Shown piece after piece: positions 53,062 through 63,032 of a stretch of DNA of 64,000 bases; the first letter of the stretch is position 1; each line of letters starts with the position of its first letter. This DNA comes from Leptolyngbya iicbica LK (GTDB lineage Bacteria; Cyanobacteriota; Cyanobacteriia; Phormidesmidales; Phormidesmidaceae), in the NCBI RefSeq assembly GCF_004212215.1, contig NZ_QVFV01000002.1, positions 1,482,039-1,546,038 of the forward strand. The letters are read 5' to 3'. The notes below the pieces were generated by a model. That model was not told the origin of the DNA and did not search any database. It worked only from the letters and a program-made list of their open reading frames with translations. The position numbers and the translations under genes were made by a program.

Positions 53062-53683
53062 CGATCACGAAGCCGTCTTAGGGGGCACCGTCATGGCGTT
53101 AGAAAAGACCTATCCCGATGCCACCATTCGCACGGCGGGGACGGCCCAAGCGGCTTTAGAAGATTTAGGCTACGGTTTACCCGATCTGGTCATGACCGAT
53201 CTCTCGATTCCCAAAGCTTCCGGGGCACCGTCGGAAATCGATGCGGGCATTGAGCTGCTGCGATCGCTGCTGGCCGATTATCCCGAACTGAATATCGTGG
53301 TGCAGAGTGCTCACGTGCGATCGCTAGTGCGCCTCAAACCCGCCATCGACGCCCACCGGGGGGGCTTTACCATTGCCGACAAAAACCTGCCCATGCAAGA
53401 AATGTTGACCAAAGTGGACTGGGCGCTGAAGGGGTTAATCTATACCCCCCGCGATATGCGCACGGGCATTGAAGTGAAGCCAGAATGGCTAGAAGTGTTG
53501 CGCCTCGCCTTTAAAGAAGGATTGCAGGATAAAGCGATCGCCGAAGAAATCAACGTCGCTGAACGCACCGTCCGCCACTACTGGACGAAGGTGCAGGATG
53601 CCCTGGAGGTCTACCCCGAAGCGGGCAAAAACATCCGCATTCAAACCGAAATCCGCGCCCGCGAAGAAGGCTTGATCGATTGA
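53021..53683 (+). CDS. NarL/FixJ-type response regulator
   Basis: 220 residues. Receiver domain with Asp14-Asp15 (VIDDHEAVL), phospho-acceptor Asp60 (LVMTDLSIP) and a Lys in ADKNLP. LuxR-type HTH near residues 165-190 (FKEGLQDKAIAEEINVAERTVRHYWTKVQDAL). The ATG is inside the preceding gene (41-nt overlap), so the pair is translationally coupled. Targets unknown. Confidence 0.88.
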   Translation: MTSPTPSLKLLVIDDHEAVLGGTVMALEKTYPDATIRTAGTAQAALEDLGYGLPDLVMTDLSIPKASGAPSEIDAGIELLRSLLADYPELNIVVQSAHVRSLVRLKPAIDAHRGGFTIADKNLPMQEMLTKVDWALKGLIYTPRDMRTGIEVKPEWLEVLRLAFKEGLQDKAIAEEINVAERTVRHYWTKVQDALEVYPEAGKNIRIQTEIRAREEGLID

Positions 53684-53834
53684 GGGGGCGTCCCGAATCA
53701 TCCGGTTGAACTAGGGTGTGGCAAGCCGATCAAGCGGCGCGATCGGCAAACAGTACAATTGAACTTCAGAAGCGCGATCGCTGGCGCTGTCTACCTTTGC
53801 CAACCGCTCGATACCGTCACCCCTGATAAACGCT

Positions 53835-55709
53835 ATGCCTGTTCAAAAAGATCCCCAACCACCCCGCTCTCGTCAGTTAATCAATTTGGTGTTCTTCCTC
53901 AGCACCGCCTTTTTGATTGTGAATCTGCTGTTTCCGGAGGCGTTTGGCTCCACCACGCCCCGCGAACCCTACAGCATGTTTATCCATCGGGTGCAAGCGC
54001 ATGAGGTGATCAAGGCGTCCGTCGGGCAGGATGAAATTCGTTATCAGGTGGCCGACGCCAATGGCGAACCGGGGCAAGTGTACGAAACCACGCCGATTTT
54101 TGACCTGCAACTGCCCCAAGTGCTGCAAGATAACGGGGTGGAATTTGCCGCTGTGCCCGCGCAAAATCAATGGTTTGGCAATATTCTCAGCTGGGTGATT
54201 CCGCCGCTGATTTTTGTCGCGGTGTGGCGCTTTTTCTTGGCGCGCAACGGGGGCGGCTCCCAAGGGGTGCTTTCCATCGGCAAAAGCCGCGCCAAAGCCT
54301 ACGTCCAAGATGAAGCGACCAAAACCACCTTTGCCGATGTGGCGGGAGTCGAAGAGGCGAAGGCGGAATTGGTGGAAATCGTAGACTTTCTCAAAACGCC
54401 CCGACGGTTTACGCAACTCGGGGCCAAGATTCCCAAGGGGGTGCTGCTGGTGGGGCCACCGGGAACTGGGAAAACCCTGCTGGCAAAGGCCGTTGCGGGG
54501 GAAGCGGGGGTACCGTTCTTCAGCATTTCGGGTTCCGAATTTGTGGAAATGTTCGTCGGCGTCGGCTCTTCGCGGGTGCGCGACCTGTTTGAGCAGGCGA
54601 AAAAACAAGCCCCCTGCATTGTCTTCATTGACGAGTTGGATGCCATTGGCAAATCCCGCAGTTCCGGTGGATTTTACGGCGGCAATGATGAGCGGGAGCA
54701 AACGCTAAATCAGTTGCTCACCGAGATGGATGGCTTTAGCGCTGGCGACAACACTGTGATCGTGCTAGCGGCGACGAACCGACCCGAAACCCTCGATCCA
54801 GCCTTGTTACGACCCGGTCGCTTTGACCGTCAGGTGCTAGTCGATCGCCCCGATGTGAAAGGGCGCGAGGCGATTCTGTCAATTCACGCCCAGGGGGTGA
54901 AGCTGGACGACGAGGTGGATCTGAAGGCGATCGCCACCCGCACCCCCGGATTTGCTGGGGCGGATCTGGCCAATCTGGTGAATGAAGCCGCCCTGCTCGC
55001 CGCCCGTAACAATCACGACGCCGTCAAGCAGGCGGACTTTGCGGAAGCGATCGAGCGGGTCGTCGCCGGATTGGAGAAAAAGAGCCGCGTCCTGAACGAC
55101 ACCGAGAAAAAGATCGTGGCCTATCACGAAGTCGGTCACGCCCTCGTAGGGGCGGTGATGCCGGGGAGCGACCAGGTGGCGAAGATTTCCATCGTGCCGC
55201 GTGGCATGGCGGCCCTGGGCTACACCCTGCAACTACCGACGGAAGATCGCTTCTTGCGCAATGAGGCGGAACTGAAGGGCCAAATTGCCACGCTGCTGGG
55301 GGGGCGATCGGCGGAGGAAATCGTGTTCGGCAGCATCACCACCGGAGCCGCAAACGACCTGCAGCGGGCCACCGACCTGGCGGAACAAATGGTGACCACC
55401 TACGGCATGAGCAAGGTGTTGGGGCCGCTGGCCTACGATCGCGGTAGCCAACCCGCCTTTTTGGACAATGGCATGATGCAAAATCCCCGCCGCGCCGTCA
55501 GCGCCGAAACTGCGAAGGAAATCGACCATGAGGTGAAGGAACTGGTGGAAGCTGGGCACCAGCGTGCCCTCGCGATTCTGGCTGCTAACCGCGACCTGAT
55601 GGAAACCATCACCCAAAGCCTGCTGGAGTCTGAAGTGATTGAAGGGGAAAGCCTGAAGGAGTGGCTGTCGCAAGTGCAAGTACCTGACGAGCAAATGCTG
55701 ACGGTTTGA
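53835..55709 (+). CDS. ftsH: ATP-dependent zinc metalloprotease FtsH
   Basis: 624 residues. Two N-terminal membrane helices (about 15-35 and 115-135) around a lumenal part, AAA domain with Walker A GPPGTGKT, Walker [13 protein letters not shown] and SRH ([19 protein letters not shown]), then the protease zinc site HEVGH. Membrane protein quality control. Cyanobacteria have four FtsH; this one looks like the FtsH1/FtsH3-type rather than FtsH2, which is uncertain. Confidence 0.95.
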   Translation: MPVQKDPQPPRSRQLINLVFFLSTAFLIVNLLFPEAFGSTTPREPYSMFIHRVQAHEVIKASVGQDEIRYQVADANGEPGQVYETTPIFDLQLPQVLQDNGVEFAAVPAQNQWFGNILSWVIPPLIFVAVWRFFLARNGGGSQGVLSIGKSRAKAYVQDEATKTTFADVAGVEEAKAELVEIVDFLKTPRRFTQLGAKIPKGVLLVGPPGTGKTLLAKAVAGEAGVPFFSISGSEFVEMFVGVGSSRVRDLFEQAKKQAPCIVFIDELDAIGKSRSSGGFYGGNDEREQTLNQLLTEMDGFSAGDNTVIVLAATNRPETLDPALLRPGRFDRQVLVDRPDVKGREAILSIHAQGVKLDDEVDLKAIATRTPGFAGADLANLVNEAALLAARNNHDAVKQADFAEAIERVVAGLEKKSRVLNDTEKKIVAYHEVGHALVGAVMPGSDQVAKISIVPRGMAALGYTLQLPTEDRFLRNEAELKGQIATLLGGRSAEEIVFGSITTGAANDLQRATDLAEQMVTTYGMSKVLGPLAYDRGSQPAFLDNGMMQNPRRAVSAETAKEIDHEVKELVEAGHQRALAILAANRDLMETITQSLLESEVIEGESLKEWLSQVQVPDEQMLTV

Positions 55710-55803
55710 GGCGGCGGAAGCCTGCTTGGGGAGAGGGGCGATCTCTTATACCCTTTCGGGTGAATGCAAACTGAGTCAGTCGATACCAGCTTTTGTTGAT
55801 GGT

Positions 55804-56208
55804 TCAGGCCTGTCGCCAATTTTCGATCTGCAAGTTGGGAACACGCTCAAACTCACGTTGGTTAGCCGTAACCATCACCAAGTTATGATGAAGGGCCGTG
55901 GCGGCAATCAGGACATCATATGCGCCAATGGGCTGCCCTTGAGATTTCAGCACCGCTCGAATTTGTGCGGCTTGTTCAGCTTCGGCAGTGCCGAAAGGCA
56001 ACTGTGTTGCGGAAGAGAGAATGCCAGCGATCGCGGGTTCAACTTTCTGCGCTCGCTGCGGGTTGAGCACCAAGCCGTAGCGTAGTTCCATGACAGTGAT
56101 GGCTGAGATAGCAACGTCAACTGGTGGCGTTTGCTTGAGTCTTGCGATTGTTCCCGCTTCGCCTTTGATGAAGTCGCTGATGACGCAGGTATCGAGCAGA
56201 TAGCGCAT
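55804..56208 (-). CDS. vapC: VapC toxin (PIN-domain ribonuclease)
   Basis: 134 residues. PIN acidic residues: Asp in YLLDTCVISDF, Glu in MELRYGL, Asp in GAYDVLIAATA, and the terminal TANQREFERV motif with N/E. Its ATG shares one base with the vapB stop (TGATG). Intact, unlike the PIN gene at 12006. Confidence 0.92.
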   Translation of the reverse strand: MRYLLDTCVISDFIKGEAGTIARLKQTPPVDVAISAITVMELRYGLVLNPQRAQKVEPAIAGILSSATQLPFGTAEAEQAAQIRAVLKSQGQPIGAYDVLIAATALHHNLVMVTANQREFERVPNLQIENWRQA

Positions 56209-56450
56209 CAAAATAGCTCCGGTTCACGGGGCGGCAGGAGTTCTTCGCGGTAGGCTTCAAACGCGGGAAAGTCCGGAGTGCCTTCATAGGACAAAACCAA
56301 TTCTGACCACTGGGATGTGGTGGCAGTTGTTGGTTGAGTTGCCTGACGCAGAGCTTGCAAGATCAATGCTTGAAGCGAAACTTTAGATTGAGCTGCCCGA
56401 TACATCAAACTTTGCTCAAGGTCTGGGGGTAAGTCGATCTTAATTTCCAT
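56208..56450 (-). CDS. vapB: VapB-type antitoxin
   Basis: 80 residues. N-terminal ribbon-helix-helix-like start (MEIKIDLPPDLEQSLMYRAAQSKVSLQALILQAL), then a C-terminal toxin-binding tail with FPAFEAYREELLP. Precedes vapC with a one-base overlap. Confidence 0.88.
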   Translation of the reverse strand: MEIKIDLPPDLEQSLMYRAAQSKVSLQALILQALRQATQPTTATTSQWSELVLSYEGTPDFPAFEAYREELLPPREPELF

Positions 56451-56535
56451 CGCATGTCTTCTCCAATCAAGATATGTGTCTTATTGTCCCAGTGATAGAT
56501 GGCCTGTAAATCATCTAGTACAGACATTCTACTCT

Positions 56536-59500
56536 TTAGTATTCATCGACAAATTGGGGATGAACCCAGAGAAATTCGCGCCGCTTATTTTGCACTTTCT
56601 CCAAACCGCCAAAGCCAGGATCTTTATCTTTGAGCAAAGCATGGAGTTCTCGGAGCATGGCACCTTGAGCGCGAATAGCCTCCCCATGCTCAAACTCGGC
56701 TTCATCTCGTTTGGTATGCCAATCGACCGCAATGTTGCTGCTCTTGATGCCAAACTCCAGACTTTTTTGACCGAGATCGAGTTCTTCTTTGATGCCTTGG
56801 TAGGTGCTGTCATCGAGCATGAACTGGGTGGTGGAGGCGGCGACAGGTAAAACCAAGCTCAAAGTCCCGGTCACAAATTTGAAAACGGGAACGGCTTTGG
56901 TAAACCACTCGCGATTGAGTTCTAGTTCATAGACACCTTGCTTGGGGGCGTCTGGATTTAAGACGGGCAGGGGTTTGCGGGAATGTTCACACCAGAGCGT
57001 AAGTCGGAATTTTTCGGCAACCCAGTTGGGGCGATCAAAGAAACCCGGATCAACAGGCTGAAAGCTAAACAACCGAGGGCCTTCTTTGGCTTCATCAATG
57101 AGCATTTGCATGAGGTAAGCGAACTGCTGATCGATACGGCTCATCATTGCCCGCTGCTCTCGCGATAATGCCTGATATCGCTGGTGTTCGCGGCGGTCAA
57201 GCTTTACGAGATCGCTGCGGATGGCATTCTCAAGATCCTTAGCCATATTTTGAAACTGGTCGATCCCAATTACCTGGGAGGGGGCTGGCGTGGTGGGGGC
57301 GTTGTTCAGCAGTTGATCAATGTTTTGCCACTCGTCACAACCGGATACCGTACAGGGGAATTCGGGGCGATTTTTCTTTTTGCTTTCGATCAGCTTTTGC
57401 ACTTCAAAAAGCCCCTGTCCTGGGTTTTCCATGCCGCAGGGCGCAATACAAGGCACCATGATGTTGCAATTCAGCCCTTCCCAAAAGCTCTCGACCAACC
57501 ATTTGACCTCTTCGGTGAGGTAAGAGAGAAAGCGTTCTGGATAGGCGGCGCGGACAGTGATTTTGACATCGTTACCGATGTGTTCCAGCAGGGCGCGACC
57601 GTTGTAGTCGTTATCGAGCATGAGACCCCGCTGCCAATGGACGCTGTCGGGGTAGTTGTTGCGACCCAAAGAATATTTGTGGAGGCGGACGATGAGTTGG
57701 TAAAACAGCCCTTCAGCGTTGGCACTTTGGCCGCGATCGTCTACGATGCGGCAGATTTGGACTTGTTGGCGATCTCCAGCTTCAGGTTCTGCGCCCCAGT
57801 TGGGCAGTTGCTCTGGGCGTTGGTCGGGCACCAATTGGGCAATCAGGTGAGTATTGCTGGCTTCGGGCACAGCGGGATCGAGGACGACTCTGTAGGAAAG
57901 ATCGAAGCGCTCCATCAGCCGCAGAAAGATGGGATGGAGTTCTATGGGATAGCCCGTTTCGCCTTTAAACGGGGGATGGCTCCAGAGTTGGCTGAGATGC
58001 TCAAACTCGACGAGGCCATTGCGATCGCGGGTCAACTCATCATCAAGGACAAAGCTGATGGCTTTGGCGAGCCAGTCGGGTTGCAGGATGACGGTATCCT
58101 TAAGGATTTCGTCGTAGTGGTAGTGGATGAGATAGCCCAGGGTGTGGGACACGCGCACAAACAGTTCAGCGGCAAAGCCTTCGAGTCCGTGTTCTTCACA
58201 GAGGGCGATGACATCGCTGTAGGGCATATAGGGCTTGCCGGAAGCTTCCAGCAATTCGCGAATCTGCTGCCATTTGGTCGGTACTTTGCGACCCATGCCG
58301 GGAAGAGTCGCGGCAACCTCCGCAATGGCCTCTCGCAATTCGGCAATGCCCGTGCCCTCTTTGCTATCGATGTGGTGAAAGCCCAGAACGGTATCGCTAC
58401 CAAACAGGTCAATTAATTCTTGACGATCAATGTCGGGCTGACGTTGACCAGGCCCACCGTGAGTAGCAACCACCAGAATCTTGGCATCCGGCTCTCGATG
58501 CTTAATCAGCGTAATCCACTCTTTGACAAACCCCTGCTGTGGCCCCTCACGGGGCTTCCACACCACCAGATAGACTGCTGTAGAGCTGAAAAAGAGCTGA
58601 TGAGTGGGACGATAAACCCGCTGCCCTCCAAAGTCCCAACCGTTAAGTGTAATTTCTGTTCCGTTGTTTGAAGCGTTGACAATGACAGGCTTAATCTCAA
58701 TACCATGAGTCGTGGGGCGGCCTTCTAACCAGTCATCACCCCGCAATGATCCCAGCAAGCAACTTTTCCCAACCTCGCCCTCCCCAACCAAGATTAACTT
58801 GGCTTCACTCAGTAATACTTCTCCTTCTGCTCTGGCCCTCAAATATTGAGAAATCGCTCTCATGCCTTGTTCGTAAGCTGCTGAGAGATCAGGATTCAGT
58901 GGGTTATGGTCAAGCTCAATTTTAATGAGTAGGGGAATCTGTACTAGAGAAGTAGGTAGATCAATTAAATGATTAGACTCCAATTCGAGACTTTCGAGGT
59001 TTTTTAAATCTCCGAGCCATTCAGGCAAAAATTTGAGTTGGCACTTATAAGCCCAGAGTCTCCTAAGTTGCTTCATATGCCTGACAGAGCTTGGAAGATT
59101 TCCTAAATAATTACCTCCTGCTACGTAACCTAGCCCGAGCTGCCGTAGTTGTTTAAGTGATGAGAAACTATTAGGCAATTTCGATAATTGGTTATCTGTT
59201 AAATTCAGACTTTGTAACTGATTCAAAGCAAAAAATACTTCTGGCAATTCTTTTAATTGATTTCCAGCAAGCCCCATAAACCTTAGCTGGTGTAAGGATC
59301 TTATTGTAAGAGGTATCGTCTCCAATTGATTGTCAGTAAAATCGAGGGAGCGTAATTCAGTCAGATCCCCGATCCATTCAGGCATTTCCGTTAGCTGATT
59401 GCCAGAAAAATAAAGATTCTGCAATTGCCTAAAGTTTTGAATGAATCCCGGCAATTCCGTCAATTGGTTGCCAGAGAAATCAAGTTTTTGCAATTGGGTG

Positions 59501-59763
59501 AGAGTGGCGATCGCCTTAGGCAATTCCGATAATTGGTTACCAGAAAGGTTAAGCGATTGCAATTGGGTGAGAGTGGCGATCACCTCGGGTAATTCCGCCA
59601 ATTGGTTGCCAGAAAGATTCAGCGATTGCAATTGGGTGAGAGTGGCGATCGCCTCGGGTACTTCTGTTAAGCCCAATCCACTGAGATCAAGTTCCGTCGC
59701 ACCCTCCTGACGGGCTGCTTCAATTCGTCGTTCTGCTTCCTGGTAGGCTTCATCTCGCGCCAT
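56536..59763 (-). CDS. Roco-family GTPase: leucine-rich repeats, Roc, COR and a C-terminal extension
   Basis: 1075 residues. LRRs at about 25-290 in 23-residue units (LTQLQSLNLSGNQLAELPEVIAT type). Roc GTPase from about 320: P-loop GEGEVGKS (327-334), switch I TTHGIE (351-356), and WDFGGQ (376-381); the G4 motif is THGG rather than NKxD or TKxD. COR follows to about 800. The last 270 residues carry a coiled-coil stretch, a hydrophobic hairpin (VTGTLSLVLPVAASTTQF) and a charged tail. Bacterial Roco proteins dimerise through COR and cycle on GTP; targets here are unknown. The first LRR units are nearly identical at DNA level (69-bp period, about 59441-59700). Confidence 0.93.
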   Translation of the reverse strand: MARDEAYQEAERRIEAARQEGATELDLSGLGLTEVPEAIATLTQLQSLNLSGNQLAELPEVIATLTQLQSLNLSGNQLSELPKAIATLTQLQKLDFSGNQLTELPGFIQNFRQLQNLYFSGNQLTEMPEWIGDLTELRSLDFTDNQLETIPLTIRSLHQLRFMGLAGNQLKELPEVFFALNQLQSLNLTDNQLSKLPNSFSSLKQLRQLGLGYVAGGNYLGNLPSSVRHMKQLRRLWAYKCQLKFLPEWLGDLKNLESLELESNHLIDLPTSLVQIPLLIKIELDHNPLNPDLSAAYEQGMRAISQYLRARAEGEVLLSEAKLILVGEGEVGKSCLLGSLRGDDWLEGRPTTHGIEIKPVIVNASNNGTEITLNGWDFGGQRVYRPTHQLFFSSTAVYLVVWKPREGPQQGFVKEWITLIKHREPDAKILVVATHGGPGQRQPDIDRQELIDLFGSDTVLGFHHIDSKEGTGIAELREAIAEVAATLPGMGRKVPTKWQQIRELLEASGKPYMPYSDVIALCEEHGLEGFAAELFVRVSHTLGYLIHYHYDEILKDTVILQPDWLAKAISFVLDDELTRDRNGLVEFEHLSQLWSHPPFKGETGYPIELHPIFLRLMERFDLSYRVVLDPAVPEASNTHLIAQLVPDQRPEQLPNWGAEPEAGDRQQVQICRIVDDRGQSANAEGLFYQLIVRLHKYSLGRNNYPDSVHWQRGLMLDNDYNGRALLEHIGNDVKITVRAAYPERFLSYLTEEVKWLVESFWEGLNCNIMVPCIAPCGMENPGQGLFEVQKLIESKKKNRPEFPCTVSGCDEWQNIDQLLNNAPTTPAPSQVIGIDQFQNMAKDLENAIRSDLVKLDRREHQRYQALSREQRAMMSRIDQQFAYLMQMLIDEAKEGPRLFSFQPVDPGFFDRPNWVAEKFRLTLWCEHSRKPLPVLNPDAPKQGVYELELNREWFTKAVPVFKFVTGTLSLVLPVAASTTQFMLDDSTYQGIKEELDLGQKSLEFGIKSSNIAVDWHTKRDEAEFEHGEAIRAQGAMLRELHALLKDKDPGFGGLEKVQNKRREFLWVHPQFVDEY

Positions 59764-59805
59764 ATTCTCTCACCAAGCTTTCTGCCACCTCCGTTATAGC
59801 TTTCG

Positions 59806-59879
59806 TAGGTGCATCCGCGTAGCGATGCACCATTCCATTCATGTCGGGCGGTGCATTAGCTTCGCTGAATGCACCCTAC
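59806..59879. repeat. Palindromic intergenic element of a second type
   Basis: GTAGGTGCATCCGCGTAGCG at the left; at the right GGTGCATTAGCTTCGCTGAATGCACCCTAC. Both halves are themselves hairpins (GGTGCAT...ATGCACC). Distinct from the GAGGCATT family. Confidence 0.8.
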
Positions 59880-59904
59880 GGGGGGCAATTTGGGGGAGAG
59901 GCAC

Positions 59905-60978
59905 CTATTCCATCTGCAAGTGGGCCTTAATTTCGGGCAACTGCTGCTGGGCATAGTCGTAACCCGTTTGGATAATCGCCTTAGCCTGATGAAAGTCAAA
60001 GATACCGTACTGACTCAAGGGTGGCTGTAGCAGAATCTCGGGCGGATGCTCAGTGAGCATGCTGTGCGTGACGCGCTGCTCCATCACATTAAGCGACACT
60101 CCAATTACATCAAAAATGTTGGGGCCTTGCCGTTCTTCCGGCATCCAGTTGTCGAGCTTGGCTTGCAGTTGATCTTGCAGGGTTGCGTACTGGTCTTGAA
60201 GGCGTTGCAAAACCTTGGCGGCGCGGGTGCTCTGAAATTGGTCGGCCAGGCGATCAAGCTGCTCGGGCATGCGGTTGCGATCGCTCTCCGAGGCTTCGGT
60301 CAGGGGATTGTCTGACGACTCAGCACCGCGATCGCCATCCGCCATCTCTGGATCTGAATCATCGGGCTGATTGCGGGTTGGTGCGGCAGTGGAGTCAGTG
60401 CTCATTTCCCCAGACGTTTCATCCGGCGGAGCGGGATGATTGAGATTCACCGCCAGCACCACATCGACGCCCAAGCGGCGGGCCACATCCACCGGCACGG
60501 GGTTCACAATACCGCCATCTCCCAGATGACGACCAGAATGCAAGAATGGGGTGAAAATGCCCGGAATTGAAATGCTCGCGCGAACGGCATCGGCCAGGTG
60601 TCCCTGCTCTAAACAAACGGGGCCGCCAGTTTCGAGATCCGTCGCGACGCAGCAAAAGGGAATGGTGGTGTCTTCGATGTGGCGATCGTAGAGATGCTCC
60701 GACAATAAGTCGTAGATGCGGTTGCCATCGAGCAACCCCGTGCTGGGAAAGACCACATCAAAATACGAGACGATCGCCCGCCAGTTGAGGTTTTGCACAA
60801 AGGCTTCAAGTTCATCGAGTTCATCCGCCGCATAGATGGCCCCGACAAAGGCTCCGATGCTAGAGCCCGCGATCGCGTGAATCTGAATACCGGCCTCCTC
60901 CAAAGCACGAATGACGCCAATATGCGCCCATCCCCTCGCTCCGCCACTGCCTAGCGCTAGCCCCAAGGTCTTCACCAA
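59905..60978 (-). CDS. Patatin-like phospholipase / esterase (RssA-like)
   Basis: 357 residues. Patatin motifs: oxyanion loop GSGGARG (residues 11-17), nucleophile elbow GSSIG (38-42) and catalytic Asp in DGGIVNPVP. Residues about 215-290 are an acidic low-complexity linker with a coiled coil (QRLQDQYATLQDQLQ), then a conserved C-terminal part (PPLSQYGIFDFHQAKAIIQTGY). Acts on acyl esters; substrate unknown. Confidence 0.92.
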   Translation of the reverse strand: MVKTLGLALGSGGARGWAHIGVIRALEEAGIQIHAIAGSSIGAFVGAIYAADELDELEAFVQNLNWRAIVSYFDVVFPSTGLLDGNRIYDLLSEHLYDRHIEDTTIPFCCVATDLETGGPVCLEQGHLADAVRASISIPGIFTPFLHSGRHLGDGGIVNPVPVDVARRLGVDVVLAVNLNHPAPPDETSGEMSTDSTAAPTRNQPDDSDPEMADGDRGAESSDNPLTEASESDRNRMPEQLDRLADQFQSTRAAKVLQRLQDQYATLQDQLQAKLDNWMPEERQGPNIFDVIGVSLNVMEQRVTHSMLTEHPPEILLQPPLSQYGIFDFHQAKAIIQTGYDYAQQQLPEIKAHLQME

Positions 60979-61063
60979 GTCTCTGTCCCCTTGTGGTTAA
61001 TGACACACACAGCATACGTGCTGCCACCAATTTCGTTAGACCAAGAAGCAGAATTGAACCGGT

Positions 61064-61888
61064 TTAATCCACCTTGGTTTCATCCACTAGCGTCAGGCTC
61101 ACCCAGGTGCCCTGAACGGAATATTGGCGAATCAGGCGTTGGCGATGGGTGGGAGAAATCAGCCAGCCGACTTCCAGAAACAGCGGTTGGCGCGGCGTGA
61201 TCGCGGTGGGACAGGTCGAGGACGCGCCATCGGGCAAAAGCAACACCTGCACCGGCTGACTCCCGGTGGTGAAAAGAAGGCGATCGCCACTCACCACCCC
61301 CTGCGACTGAATGGATGGCCCCCCATCGCCAAATTGCAGCGTTTGTTCTACGGTACCGCTGTGATGGGCGATCGCTAAGCGCGTGGCATAGGTGTCATCC
61401 GGGCGCAAATCGGGATACACCGTGGTCGCTTCTCCCACCCAGGTGCCGACCAATTCCTCGACTCGCAATGGGGAGCGCGTCGAGGGCGCTGTGCCATCCA
61501 GATGTTCGCGAATCAGGGTGAGCTGGTGCAGGTCACGGTTTTTGTCAAAGAGCTGCACCAGGCGCAGGCGATGGTTGGCAGCAATCAAGCCCAGCTCCAC
61601 GCCAAATTCGGAAAACGGCCCCCACTGCATGGAACCCTGAGAAAACGCGCCATTGTCCAAAAACAGCACACTTTTGGCCAGCGTGCGATATTGCAGCACT
61701 GTTTCCTGGGGCGGTTCTCCCGGTGGCTGTTTGGTAATGGTCTGCCGCATCAGATTGTCGTGATCCAGTGGCTGCAACTCAACCACGGTGGGCGTATCGG
61801 CCAACACCTCACCCGTCGGCGACACTTGTGTAAAAGAGCCGACCCAGCGCCCCGTATTTTTGAGCAACCGTTGCCATTGGGATGCCAT
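61064..61888 (-). CDS. DUF3598 domain protein, lipocalin-like
   Basis: 274 residues with two related halves, each starting with a W-x-G segment (NTGRWVGSFTQVSPTGE, and VEELVGTWVGEATTVYPD) typical of the cyanobacterial DUF3598 proteins, a beta-barrel lipocalin fold related to CpcS lyases. Probable ligand binding or chromophore-protein handling; unproven. Confidence 0.85.
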   Translation of the reverse strand: MASQWQRLLKNTGRWVGSFTQVSPTGEVLADTPTVVELQPLDHDNLMRQTITKQPPGEPPQETVLQYRTLAKSVLFLDNGAFSQGSMQWGPFSEFGVELGLIAANHRLRLVQLFDKNRDLHQLTLIREHLDGTAPSTRSPLRVEELVGTWVGEATTVYPDLRPDDTYATRLAIAHHSGTVEQTLQFGDGGPSIQSQGVVSGDRLLFTTGSQPVQVLLLPDGASSTCPTAITPRQPLFLEVGWLISPTHRQRLIRQYSVQGTWVSLTLVDETKVD

Positions 61889-61958
61889 CGTGCCTGCCCC
61901 TCAAACCTCTGAAATTCAGCGTCTCATGTTTTGTTGCGGCACTGGCCGTTCCGTAAAT

Positions 61959-62885
61959 TTAGTTGATGGCAGTCACCGTCGAGCCAGTCGTGTCGATCGC
62001 CAGCGGGGTCGCATCCACAATTTCAATACCGGTTTGCTGCCAGGCTTGGGCCATCGCCTGGGCGATCGCGGCGGCCCGATCGGCGCTGCCCAACGCCAAC
62101 AGGGTCGGCCCCGCCCCGCTAATGGTGACTCCATAAGCCCCGGCATCCCGCGCGGCCTGAGTCACCGCGTCGTAACCGGGAATCAGGGACTTGCGGTAGG
62201 GCTCGTGGATGCGATCGCCGATCGCCGTCCGCAACCAATCGCCATTCCCTGTCGCCAACGCTTGAATGAGTAGGCCCAGATGGCCCATCGTATAGACCGC
62301 ATCCGCCCGCGAATATGCCGTCGGCAACACCGCCCGCGCCTGGGCAGTAGAAACCTCAAAAGCGGGGACCACCAAGATCGGAATAATGTCTGGATGCCAC
62401 GGCACCTCGCATACCGTAGCCGTCCCCGCATCGTCTACCGTGGTCAGGCGACAGCCCCCCAACAACGCGGGCACCACATTATCCGGGTGTCCCTCAATTT
62501 CGGTGGCGAAATCCGCGAGCGCCTGGGCATCCAGAGGTTCCCCCGCCATCGCATTTGCCCCCAAAATGCCCCCCACGATCGCCGTCGAAGAGCTGCCCAT
62601 CCCCCGGGCCAACGGCACATCCAGCTCAATTTCCAAGCTCAGTGCCGGAACGGGTTGCCCAATTTTGTGAAAGAACTTTTGAAACGCCACATAGGCCAAA
62701 TTGGAAGCATCCGTGGTGACGCGATCGCTATCCAAACCCTGCACAGTAATTTGTAGCGTCTCGGCCGTCGGCAGCGACGCAAAGGTGAAGTGGTTGTAGC
62801 GGGTCAGCGCTGCCCCCAGACAGTCAAACCCCGGCCCAATATTCGCGGTGGTCGCCGGTACCGCTACTCGAAATGCCCCGCTCAT
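61959..62885 (-). CDS. thrB: Homoserine kinase ThrB
   Basis: 308 residues. GHMP kinase fold: [19 protein letters not shown] at the N-terminus, the ATP loop [17 protein letters not shown] and the C-terminal motif [14 protein letters not shown]. Threonine biosynthesis. Start at 62885 because of GGAGGGGAC just before; the slightly longer frame at 62900 reads through that ribosome site. Confidence 0.96.
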   Translation of the reverse strand: MSGAFRVAVPATTANIGPGFDCLGAALTRYNHFTFASLPTAETLQITVQGLDSDRVTTDASNLAYVAFQKFFHKIGQPVPALSLEIELDVPLARGMGSSSTAIVGGILGANAMAGEPLDAQALADFATEIEGHPDNVVPALLGGCRLTTVDDAGTATVCEVPWHPDIIPILVVPAFEVSTAQARAVLPTAYSRADAVYTMGHLGLLIQALATGNGDWLRTAIGDRIHEPYRKSLIPGYDAVTQAARDAGAYGVTISGAGPTLLALGSADRAAAIAQAMAQAWQQTGIEIVDATPLAIDTTGSTVTAIN

Positions 62886-63032
62886 GTCCCCTCCTTCCAC
62901 GATCCTGCGCCGCTGTTACCCGCACTAGCGCCCCGAATATTACCATTCATTCTGGGGACCACGTTGAGTTCATCAAGATTCGAGCGCCGATTTCGCTAGA
63001 CTAGATGCGGTCTGAGCCCAGGGAGAGCCAGC

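Noticed and set aside
59441-59710. Plus-strand frame of 89 codons over the LRR region
   Set aside because: It is the reverse reading of the LRR repeats; its repetitiveness comes from the Roco gene.
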